The translations under genes were made by a program, and so were the position numbers. From Desmodesmus armatus (taxonomy: Eukaryota > Chlorophyta > Chlorophyceae > Sphaeropleales > Scenedesmaceae), in contig VIIQ02000066.1 in assembly GCA_007449985.2 (NCBI GenBank), positions 248,001 through 312,000 on the forward strand: a stretch of DNA of 64,000 nt, in the 5' to 3' direction. The stretch's first letter is position 1. Each line of letters begins with the position of its first letter. The notes beneath the pieces were generated by a model. The model was given only the letters and a program-made list of their open reading frames with translations. It searched no databases and had not been told where the DNA came from. Shown here one piece after another: positions 46,801-56,059 of this stretch.

Positions 46801-48257
46801 GAGAAAACCTTTGCGATCACAATGCCCCATGATTAGTGGCCATAGGGTGGAGATTGCAAGCCCACCTATTGCCTTGCACTGCTGCATTGTAGTGTGCCAT
46901 GAGTGCGCTGTACTATACTGCACAGGTAGTACCATACTTTGATGTGCTGTACACGGCCTTCACTCAGTGGCACTATGTGGCACTATGTGGCATAGTGGCA
47001 CATAGTGGCTCTATGACCTGCCTCATTTTGGGAACAAACTGCTGTCATGCTTCACTGCGGCAGTGCATGAAAGTAGAAGCTGCCGTGACTGTGGTGCGGG
47101 GTGCCCTGGGATGACTGCTCAGTGAAACAAGTGGCTGGCTAGTGCCGAGGTTGGGAGTCTGTCCCCAGTTACTGTACTGTACTGTACTGAAAGAAGTGCT
47201 GCCCTGCCATCGGCTGCCCTTGTGATAGCAACTGTGCTGCTGACTGTGCGTTCTGTACAACATGGCCCTCACCTCGTGACCCTGGCAATGAGGGAGCTGG
47301 CATCGGTCCTGCCAGTGCCCCACCAGTTGAGCAAGGCAGGTCCATATGTGTAAGGGCTGTTGCCTGTCCATGCTGCGCCCAGGTTGGTGAGAGACTTGCT
47401 GAACACAAGCGTCGTCAGGTTGCGGCCTGCACCCCTGAAAATGACGCGCTTGCTGATGTCTATGCGCCTGCTGAGCAGGTACCTGCCAGGTGGGATGTTG
47501 ATAACTGTCATCTGATCTGACGCGTCGTTCAAGGCGTTCAGCAGTGCCTGCGTGTCATCTGTGATGCCGTCACCCTTTGCACCATAGGTCACCTTGAGGT
47601 CTGCTGCTATGGGGGGAGAGGGGATGGGCTCCGTGCCCCCGCCATAACCAGCAAAGGAGTAATCCAGCAGGCGGCTGCTGGCTGGCACCCACTGCTCGCC
47701 GCTGCAGCCGTACAGAACGGACGGCCCTGTAGATGGAGGACGTTGCAGGGTTGCAAAGCATCAGTGCGGATGTTGCTTCAGAGGGTGCGCATCGGGGTCA
47801 TGCAGGCTGGTGTCCCCAATAGCATGCACTTGCCACTGCAGTGCCTGTCACTGCACCCCAGTCCCATAGGAGGCTGATTCACTTAGACCCCCCCACCAAC
47901 TGCCTGATCAACACTTACGGAAGGACACAGCTCCGCACACAGGGCAAGTGAAGCCTGTCACACTGCTGAGGCAGCAGATTGAGCTGTCAGGGGCACACTG
48001 GTACGTGCCAGCTGGTGGCCTGTCTGAACACACACCCGCTGTCCGAGTTGCTGGTGAAGTCGTCCCTGCAACAGGTTACTTGTCAGCTAAAACGATCAGC
48101 TTGCACACGTGCAACAGCACGGTACATATGAGTGCACGCAGTGCAGTTGTGCGACGTACTGCATGCATGGACCCCTGCTGAGCTCACCTGAAGTTTGGGA
48201 TTGGACTGCCAGCATACATGCCAGCAGACAGGCAGTCACCAATGCCTGCTTGGCCAT
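34873..48257 (-). CDS. Secreted protein with three tandem pectate-lyase-3-like beta-helix modules, 26 exons, 1,642 aa
   Basis: Minus-strand exons, 5' to 3': 48188-48257, 47919-48065, 47273-47726, 46521-46713, 45538-45775, 44850-45214, 44471-44565, 43968-44080, 43573-43663, 43123-43303, 42659-42770, 42021-42172, 41496-41647, 41145-41272, 40620-40813, 39874-40042, 39364-39527, 38881-39175, 38315-38520, 37741-37893, 37251-37391, 36775-36959, 36240-36378, 35715-36008, 35377-35528, 34873-35218. All 25 junctions agree in phase and sum to 4,929 nt. Residues 1-20 form a signal peptide (MAKQALVTACLLACMLAV). Each module opens with a GCxGE(Q/L)W-type motif, then S(F/Y)AGY, P(I/L)P and a G(A/G)xGDxxxDDT motif typical of the Pectate_lyase_3 fold. 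It ends with GPYG(I/L)L(V/L)SNVD-type strands and FWNV. Modules cover about 73-558, 588-1070 and 1105-1600. They are separated by Cys-rich linkers such as GRICCIGSNSTCPACS. A cell-wall or extracellular-polysaccharide role is inferred. Catalytic residues were not identified. Confidence 0.75.
40042..40140 (-). repeat. Tandem copies of a splice-acceptor-like unit
   Basis: On the minus strand the junction sequence TTGTGCAG|GTGGAT at the exon-16 acceptor (40042) is repeated about three more times upstream in the intron, at roughly 40090, 40112 and 40134. The copies form a tandem array with short spacers. GTACAGTACAGT runs border both ends. Confidence 0.7.
40151..40197 (-). repeat. Dispersed short repeat, copy 2 (inverted)
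   Basis: Reverse complement of the repeat at 4652-4690, again containing TTGGGACCCTGTCCCC and a TACTGTACTGT run. It lies in an intron of the beta-helix gene. Confidence 0.6.
41284..41340 (+). repeat. Telomere-like TTTAGGG/TTTTAGGG patch in an intron
   Basis: Positions 41291-41307 read TTTAGGGTTTTAGGGTA, followed by AACCCTAG and degenerate GGGTTGAGGGTTGAGGG. The patch sits just upstream of the minus-strand acceptor of exon 14 (41145-41272). Confidence 0.75.
42250..42350 (+). repeat. 101-bp direct repeat, copy 1
   Basis: About 101 bp starting TTGTGATAGCACAGCTGGGA recurs at 42796-42896 with few mismatches. The two copies lie in the introns on either side of exon 11 (42659-42770) of the beta-helix gene. 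Confidence 0.9.
42796..42896 (+). repeat. 101-bp direct repeat, copy 2
   Basis: Second copy of the repeat at 42250-42350, ending in CCAATTAC. It lies in the intron upstream of exon 11 in transcription order. Confidence 0.9.
47139..47189 (+). repeat. Dispersed short repeat, copy 3
   Basis: Contains CTAGTGCCGAGGTTGGGAG, CTGTCCCC and a run of four GTACT units. Same family as 4652-4690 and 40151-40197. Confidence 0.6.
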
Positions 48258-49096
48258 ATCTATCATTCTCAGCAAGCTTGTCCGGAGGATCTTGCTGCCT
48301 GCTAAACTACCCTGCTGCCTTCAGGGAAGGCTCATGGCTGATTGTTGTGCAGCTCAATACAAAACTGAAACTTTGATCAAGTTGGTGATATGTAGCTTTG
48401 ACGCTTTGCTGCACTGATTCCACGCCCGCTGACTGGCGCGGAATGGGCGTACGTGCTGCCACTGGGAGTTGTGCAGTGAGCCAATATGAACTGCAACATC
48501 AGTAAGTTTGCAGTCTACGGCTGAGGTGACTTTTGCGACCATCTGTTGGCGGGTCAAAGGAAGCTGAACCACAACTCCCACTGCACCTCTCTGCAGGGAA
48601 GACTCAGACGCCCCTTGGGGCCCTGCTAGAAGCACTTTGCCGGCAAACCTGATCACCATCATATACAATTTCTAGATTGAAGCACTGTTCAGCCAGGACC
48701 AACAGGGCAAGCATCATTGCTCATAGCTGCTCGTACAGGCCCAATACACCTAGAAGAAGGAGAAGTCTCAACTCCCGCTGTGTGTTCCACGATTGCAGCA
48801 ACCAATGCCATGGCCCACAGTGACCTTCAGAAAAGATCAAACAACAGCCACGCCATGCAGCTCGCTGCCTAGGCTACATGCAGCTAGTGTAGCTGCAACA
48901 GCTGCCATCCTGTCAGCTGGTGCCACTGTGGCCGCGCATCCAGCAGCACCAGGCTACTTAGCAGCCTTTGCAAACCCATTGTGGCAGCACTCTGCTTGCA
49001 CTGCAGCCACGGCATCCTTGCAATTGCCGCTGCTGCTGCTGCGCTGTTGCTGCTGATAAGCCTCAACTGCCAGCTCGCTGCTGTTGCCTGATCAGT
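48258..49096. other. Promoter region of the beta-helix gene and 3' flank of CNOT9
   Basis: The 0.84 kb between CNOT9 and the beta-helix gene, both on the minus strand, has no recognisable coding region. No specific promoter element was identified. Confidence 0.4.
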
Positions 49097-50973
49097 TTAC
49101 AGGCCCTGCAGCGGCGTGGGTGTCAGCACATCTGCAGACAGCTGCGCTGCACTGTCAGTGAAGCCCACATTGACCAGCAGCTGCGCCAGCCAGCGGCGCG
49201 TGGTGTCATCACTCTTCAGGCAGCCAGTGAACTGCGGGTTGCGCAGCAGGTCTGGCAGGCACTGCCGCAACGCCTCACGAGCTCTGCACACAACAGCATA
49301 GAGGGTCAAGCCATGGCAGCAGAGCAACCAAGCACCATAGATCAGAAGGTGGCGATAGTACTTGTCGATTCACGAACCCTGCTGGCGGCTGTGCTTGTGT
49401 GCAGAAGCTGCTCCAGACCCAACACGAACGTCAACCAGAACATACTGTAAGCTGCAAGCGGTGGATGCTGTATTGTTGCATGTGCCAAGCCAGCAGCCAG
49501 CACCAGCTGCAGCTTTCCAGTGCCCACCTGGGGTTGTCAGACAGGCGCAGGTAGCAGCGGATGATGTGCTTCAGCAGGCGGGGAGATGGCTGCTCCGCCA
49601 GCATCACCACCATGTTGCCCAGCACAGCACCCACTGCAAAGAACCGCTCAGCTGTGGCACAGATGTAGTTCAGGCCCACCTGCAACAAACAGCAGCCAGC
49701 ATTGCGTCTGGGGATGCCTAAGCAACAGACCAAAAAAAAGCAACAGACAGATTTGCCCACCAAGCCCGAAAAAGCTGTGTGCCCCGTGCAGCATCAAGGC
49801 ACGGCATGGATCCCTGCTGATGCAGAGCATGTGCAGGCCGCATGAGGATGGCACTGCTGCCTGAATACCCGGCGTGGCTAGCATTGGTGTCTGTGTGTGT
49901 CCATCGCAGGCGCTGTTGCAGCCCAGAAGTTGCTGAAAGCATGCCACCACCCACTGCCCACCCTCCTTCACCCCTGCTGCAGCCCAGCAGCCCAGCCAGC
50001 TACACACACCGCTTCCTGGCTACACGACGTCAACATGCGCAGCACCCGCCCGTTACGCCTGTGCTGGCCGCCAGCACACCAACATGCTGGGCCTAAAGCT
50101 GGCCATCAGCCTGTGTGGCTCCAGCACACCAACATGCTGGGCCTAAAGCTAGACATGTGCTCGGCCATGCAGTGCAATGCTGCATCACTTACATCGTCCA
50201 ACAGGATCTTCTGCACAATGAAGGTTGCCACTGTCTTGCTGAGCTCGCTGCCCATCTCCATGGTGCGCAGGCATAGCGGGATGATCTCCGTAGACAGCAG
50301 GAAGTTGATCACGTCTGTGTCATCCACCTTGACCAGCGCACCAATCACGCCCAGGGACGTCAGGCGCAGGTACTCAAACGGCCGCGTCTTGCTGACGGTG
50401 TTGAGGAACGGGTACAGGAACAGCGGCACGTGGGCTGCAACAACAGCAGTGTACAGTAATGCAGACAACGGTGAACGTTGATGGGGAACAGGGCGTGAGT
50501 GTCATGGTAGGGAATGCGGCATGCATGCGGCACCTTTGCGCTCCATACAGGGGCTGCAGCTCCCGAACAGACGGCACTGTGGGCCTGTGCCGGAGTTCAG
50601 AGTACCAACAGAGGCGCGCTACAGGTCGCCGTGCATTGCTGTCATGACAGTCACCAAGACCCCCTGTCCCACCTTGAAGGAACAGTCCGCGCGTCTCTGG
50701 GTGTGAAGCTACGCACTGCAGCAGCGCCAGCGCATTGCACACCCTGTTTGACGCGTGAGCTGTCAGCGAAGGTGGCGTCAGCAGCGGGTAGATGGACACA
50801 ATCTCCTGCAGGAGGGCTGCCACTGTCCCAAAGCTGTACCACAGGTAGGGTGCAAGCTCTGGGAAGTTCTCGCGCTTCTTGCTGAGCTCCAGCAGGGCGT
50901 TTTCCCTTGTGGCTGGGTTGCTGAGCTGGTGCACATACTGCTCAATGTCGTTGTTTGCAGCCATGCCTGCCAT
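49097..50973 (-). CDS. CNOT9: CCR4-NOT transcription complex subunit 9 (RCD1/CAF40), 293 aa
   Basis: Exons are 50673-50973, 50193-50434, 49528-49679 and 49097-49283 on the minus strand. All phases agree. CNOT9 is an armadillo-repeat scaffold of the CCR4-NOT deadenylase that binds the NOT1 subunit and recruits RNA-binding partners. Conservation is very high from residue about 20 onward: [101 protein letters not shown] and [18 protein letters not shown]. The C-terminal helix contains [16 protein letters not shown]. Length is close to the human protein (about 299). The start at 50973 gives a short N-terminal extension, [17 protein letters not shown]. It is transcribed divergently from the profilin/CINP-like gene. 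Confidence 0.96.
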
Positions 50974-51465
50974 TGTTGTCAGCTAGCCTCTGCAGATCTG
51001 GCCGCCCGCCTGCGTGCTGCCAAAGGCAACACACAGAACTGCCAGCTATTCAGAGCAGCACAGCAGCAGTAGGGACAGAACGCCTGGGCTGATGGGCTGA
51101 GCCTGCTACCTCGTGAGTGAGTGAACGTCAGGGATAAGGAGATCTTACGTTTTGAAGCAGCGGAGAAGGGAACAGGGGCTTGCAGCGAGGGAGGACAGGA
51201 GGACAGGAAGCCTGGATGGTGTGGGCACAGGCAAACTGCAAAACTTATCAGAACGTACAAGAAAGTGCAGGGACAGGGGCGAAAAAATTCGAAGAATTGA
51301 AGGACTGAACGACTGAAGGATTGCGCAAAGAGTGTCTAATTTTAGACCTCAGATCACCGTTGAGCTCAGCTGTTCGAATTGCTGCACACCCTGTCATTCC
51401 TACTGCGATCAAGGCAATCAAAGAATGCCTCAGGTTGTTCCAGCAGTGTTCAGCAAGCAGGCAAC
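50974..51465. promoter_or_regulatory. Divergent promoter region between CNOT9 and the profilin/CINP-like gene
   Basis: The two start codons point away from each other across about 490 bp, so both promoters must lie here or overlap. No individual motif is convincing. Positions about 51340-51440 are the part duplicated at 59600-59700. Confidence 0.45.
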
Positions 51466-53295
51466 ATGACCTCTCCCTCCTCCTGGAGCAGCAACCTCAG
51501 TGCACTGCAGCACAAAGGGACAATCACTGGCTTTGCCCTGATCACAGTAAGGAGGCTTGGATTGTCTGACAAACGTTCAATCATACAGTTTAGCTGTTGT
51601 TGACGCCCGCCACGTCTGCCCGCAGGCTCAAGGGGCAACGGGCGCAGCAGGTTGCCTGGCAACTGAGTGTGAGAGGGGGGTTTCGGCAAGCATCCAAGCC
51701 CTTATCCAGCCTTTCTACACATCTGGGGTCTCTCCTTCCACACACAGCCTGCAAGGTGCGTTGCTCCTCCCCCTGACACCAGCGTTGTCCCTGGCGCCCG
51801 CAGCCTGCTGTCACTGCTTTGCATTCATACTATGCCCTTCCCGCCTGCTGCAGGTATCAAGCTCCAAGTGATCCAGCAGACAGACAGCTACTACGTGGCC
51901 ATCTCCAAGCAGCGGCAGCTGGGGCTAATAGCCCTGAACCTGCCGGTCGGGGTATTGCTGGTCACCTTCGACCGCTCCACGCACCCCCACACAGCCTTTG
52001 CAGCAGTCAGTGCAGCTTGCAGCCAGCAAGGGTCAGGCCTGTGTCAGTGCGCATTTGATACTCCCGCTGCCTGTGCCTTCCAGCAGCAACCCTGTGTCCA
52101 GTGACGTTGCACGCACTCAACACACAGGTGGCAGGCTATCAGTCCAGCCTGCGTACCCTGCAGTGTGACAGCACCAGCATCCAGCAGCAGGCCTGGTTGC
52201 AACAGCACCTAGGCCGCAAGCGAGTGCTTGGATTTCCGCACCTCAGGTGCGGCTTGTATGGCTGCCAGCAGTACCCCAACACTACCAGCCGGCCTGCTAG
52301 GCCAAGGCAGCCCTGCTGGCAGTGGTGCAGTGACGCTCAGCCAGCCGCAGCCATGTGCTGCCACCTGCCCACAGCAGGCGCCAGCACCAGCAACGCCAAC
52401 GCCCGTGCTGACGCCCCTGCAGCTACGTCAGTGGCAGCGCGCGGCACAGCGCAGTGTGCGTCTTGCGCTGACAGCCTTCAAAGCGGGGCGCACACAGCTG
52501 CAGGAGGCCACTGAGCAGGGCACAGCAGATGCCACGCAGCTGACAAACGCCCTGCTGACAGCGCAGTACGTGCCAGCCATGCAGCTGCCAGAGGTGCTGC
52601 AGTCGGTGCAGGGCCTCAAGCTAGCCGCAGTGCGCAAGCTAGGTCGGCGCCAGCAGCAGCACCTTCAGGCGCTGCGTGTTGCGGTTCAGCAGGCTGCGGC
52701 AGCTGTCACTGCCATGGAGCGTGCCCTGGCAGACGTGCGTGCCCAGCTGGGAGAGTGTGACGCAGAGCAGTGGCCGGGCACAATACAGGCCCTGGAATGG
52801 CTGTCAGAAACCATCAGTGACCCTCAACACCCTCTTGCCATTGGGGAGGGCCAAGCACTGGCAAGCTTCAGGGTCGCTTCTCAGCAACCTCAAGCTTCAC
52901 CTGGCACCCCTGGCCAACTGCCTTGCAGCCCCAGCCGTGCAGGGGCCTGCAGTACAGCAGGTGCAGGAACGCAACGCAGCCGCACGCCTGTGTTCCACAT
53001 CCTTACGCTGCCGGAGGCTGTGGAGATGCTGCAGAGGGTGCTGCGTATGCACCAGCAGGACCTGCAGCTGAAACGTGGGGTGCTCGACAGCTTCACAGCC
53101 GAGGTGCTGGGCAGGGAGTCAGCAGGGGCCGGAGCTGATCTCAAGCAGCCGCAGGCGACGCCAGGGGATGCGGCAGAGGCTTTGCGCAAGCGCCTGACTG
53201 TGCTCATCACGTGCTGGCTGAGCAAGCCACATGTGGATGAGGACAAGGCGCTGCAGCTGCTGCAGGTCCTGACTGACGAGATGACTGGCTTTTGA
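51466..53295 (+). CDS. Profilin-like N-terminus joined to CINP-like C-terminus, about 488 aa
   Basis: Exons are 51466-51546, 51626-51755, 51854-52005, 52128-52246 and 52311-53295. Phases agree and the total is 1,467 nt. The first 150 residues follow the profilin plan: TITGFALITAQG, then HSLQGIKLQVIQQTDSYYV, LGLIALNLPVGVLLVTFD and a C-terminal helix AFAAVAGYQSSLRTL. The last third resembles CINP, the CDK2-interacting protein: WQRAAQRSVRLALTAFKAGR near the start, a coiled region with QQAAAAVTAMERALADVRAQ, then VFHILTLPEAVEMLQRVL, DLQLKRGVLDSF and ITCWLSKPHVDEDKALQLL. An alternative is two genes, with the CINP-like part starting at ATG 52258 (345 aa) and the profilin-like part ending at 52104 (153 aa). 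The 64-nt last intron is the weakest join. Family calls are from memory of conserved patterns. Confidence 0.5.
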
Positions 53296-54283
53296 CTTGT
53301 CGTGTTGTGTTCTGTTGGCAGTCGTGCGGTGTGGTTTGTGTGAGATGCACGCACCTCCAATTCAGGGTTACGTGAGTTTCGGCAATGCAACATGCCCATG
53401 GTGGGGCCTGCTTGGGATGGCCTGCTTTTGTGCTTCGGCCCCATCTGAGTGGGCAGGGCTGGTTTTGCTTGGCACAGTAGGGGTTCTCACCACAACACCA
53501 AGGTATCGGAGCTGTCCAGTATTTGCTGCATTTGATGTGCATACAAGTGGTGTCACCACATGATTCGCAAGCAGCCAATGCATCTCGGTCAATGACACAG
53601 GAACTGCATTCCAGTTCAGCCCGCTCAACTGCAATGCAGTCACCAGGCCATTCTGTCGTGAGGAATGGCAGCAGGTGTCCTTCACTGGCATTGTACCCAC
53701 AAAGCCTGCTCCTAGACCTGTGCCCAACTCTATGTTGTGCTGGGGCAGACAACAGCAAGGTTGTGCTGGGGCAGATCTCCCTCAGGGCCCGTGTGGACAC
53801 CCTGAGGGAGCGGGATGCCTTTCATGTCTACAAGGGTGAAGCAGGGACAGAGAACTACCTGCTGAGGGAACCTGGACTGCAGCTGCGTGCCCCACCCCCC
53901 TCCCCCACTGGCTCAGCCCCCCTTCAAGCAAGGGGCGTAAGTGGTGGAGCATTGTATGCCAGCTGACAACCATTCAGAGTGACGTCGCCTGGCTGACTCC
54001 GTTGCTGGAAAGCATTCAAGCCTGCAGATGGAGCCTTTCCAATCCCAGCTGGCCCCATTACGCTACGGTCTCAATCCAAAACCGCAGATCCGTACGACGC
54101 AATAACAGAACTTGATGAAATAGTTCGATCACATCCTCGGAACTCCTCATCCTCGGTCGGCTTGTGTACACCTTTTCCTTCTGTTTGGTTGTGGCAGACC
54201 TTGTTGCTCTTGTATCGACCATATAGAACGAACGTTGCTAGATATAGAACGAACGTTGCTAGCGTTCTTGCAAGGCAGTGAGC
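53296..54283. other. Spacer upstream of AP2-3
   Basis: An open stretch at about 53740-53966 looks mildly protein-like (ISLRARVDTLRERDAFHVYK) but has no start or family. A 20-bp direct repeat (ATATAGAACGAACGTTGCTA) occurs twice at 54222-54262, just before the AP2-3 start. Confidence 0.4.
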
Positions 54284-56059
54284 ATGCTGGACCCCAGTGG
54301 AGCGTATGCAGGATACATGGGTGGCACAGGCGCGTTCACGTGCCTCAACACCAGGGATCCCCTCCTCCAGACATACTCCAGCCAACCTTCACACTTGGGA
54401 CGCTTCAGGGGCCTTGGATGGGACAGGAAGTTTGGGGCTTGGTGAGTGTTACTCCTGGTTGCCGTTCTGCTGCTGAGCCTTTCCTTTCACGACTGCCAGC
54501 CAGCCAGCCAGCACAAAGCAAAGCAGCAACGACCAACCGCTGTCTCCTGTCCTGCAGGCGTGTCCGGATCTTTTTCAACCAAAAGCAGGTCGGTGAAAGT
54601 TTGAGGTTTGCAACATCAAGGGTGCCTGGGCACCTGCCATGCTCTGTACTGTAGGTTGTGGTCTGCACACAGCTCGACACCCGTCCCCTGTTGAACCAAC
54701 TAGCTTATCTGACCTAGTGTGCTTGCCTTTTCCTGCTGCTGTGTGGATGCAGCACCATGTCGGGAGGTTCAGGGACCCATTGACAGCAGCGCGGGCATAC
54801 AACAAGGTATGCTTGCCCCCAGCAACTGAACGTGGGTGGCAGTGACATCCTAGCCCCATGCAGAGTGAAGTTTCTTATCTGTTGCCAGATCAGGTCTGTC
54901 GTGTACCATGCCATGAAACCTTGTTGCTGTTTGATCGGGAACTTGAAGTGGATATTGCTGCTGGAGGAAGGGGTGCACTGGACTGACAGGCTGAATGTCT
55001 TCTGTTGTCCTGCAGGTGGTGACCTTCCTGTACGGCGACAAAGCCATCCTGAACCTGGTCCCGGAAGATGATGCTGCCATGGACACCTACGACATACCAT
55101 TTGCCATACGCGAGGCCAAGCGAGAGGCAGACCTGCAGAAGTCCGGCACCTCCAGCGCGTCTACAAGTGCGGTCAGCGACAGCCGCACTGCCGGCACCAC
55201 CTACAAGACCATCAACAGCAGCGGCGACAGCACTACCAGCAGCTCCAGCAGCAACATCTCAAGTGCCAGCTTGTCGCAGCTGCTGGCCACGTCAAGCCAG
55301 CAGCAGTTGCAGGATCTGATGATGCAAAGCCCTGAGGCTGATGTGCTGGCCCTGTCCTCCTGCGCCCTGCTGGGAAGCTCTCTTGTTGAGGGCGGCATGC
55401 TGCCCCTGTCCTGCGGCCTGGTGGATGAGGGCTCCCTGCTGCTCAACGGCTTTGCAGGACACCCCCATGCGGTCAGCACAGCGCCCCTGCTGGGCCTCAG
55501 CACAGGCCTCATGCAGATGCAGGACATGCAGGTGCTGGACCCGCAGCTGCTCCTGCCCTCAGCCACAGCCCCCCTGCAGGATGCAGGCATGCTTGCTGGC
55601 ATGCAGTTCAGCACAGCACCACTGTCCTTCCCCAGCGCAGACCCCATGCGCAGCTTTGACCTCGGTGCCAACTTCCTGCAGCAGCAAGCCCAGGTGTCCG
55701 CCGCACAATATGGGATGCCAAGTGCGTACTTGGGCGCCTTCCAACAGGAGCCGCTGCCATATGTGGACGCCACGGGCCAGAGCAGCATGTGGCCCTTGGA
55801 GATGCCGTGGACCAACAACCTTGCCTGTAACCTGCCAGGCGCTAACGCGGCATCGGTCATGGTGGGTGCGCCAGGTCCCGTCACAGCAGGATGTGCCGAG
55901 CCTGATATGTCCGTGTTTCCGTCATTGGTACCCTTTCAGCACCAGCAGTCTGCTCAGCAGCTCAACGCATGTGGTCGTGTGATGGTTGGCGTGCCTGCTG
56001 GTTCTTTTGTGGCAAGTAACGGCATGGTGGTTATGTATGCCCCTGCCCCGCCGTCATAA
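54284..56059 (+). CDS. AP2-domain transcription factor 3, four exons, 428 aa
   Basis: Exons are 54284-54441, 54558-54588, 54753-54806 and 55016-56059, with matching phases and 1,287 nt in total. The AP2 domain spans residues about 41-95 and is cut by three introns: GRFRGLGWDRKFGAW | RVRIFFNQKQ | HHVGRFRDPLTAARAYNK | VVTFLYGDKAILNLV. One intron matches the AP2-1 position; the other two are extra, and one mini-exon is only 31 nt. The first motif residue is Phe instead of the usual Tyr (FRG). After the domain come DAAMDTYDIPFAIREAKREA and a Ser/Thr-rich stretch, then Met/Leu/Gln-rich sequence. No other domain is visible. A nuclear DNA-binding regulator is inferred. Its gene is duplicated 6.05 kb downstream. 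Confidence 0.85.

Noticed and set aside
34873..48257. Treating the three beta-helix modules as three separate tandem genes
   Set aside because: Only the first module has a signal peptide, the Cys-rich linker exons splice in phase to both neighbours, and no promoter or stop separates modules. Transcripts could still overturn this.
53523..53966. Possible exon (ISLRARVDTLRERDAF...)
   Set aside because: Some protein-like texture, but no start, no matching splice partners and no family. It may be 3' UTR of the CINP-like gene.
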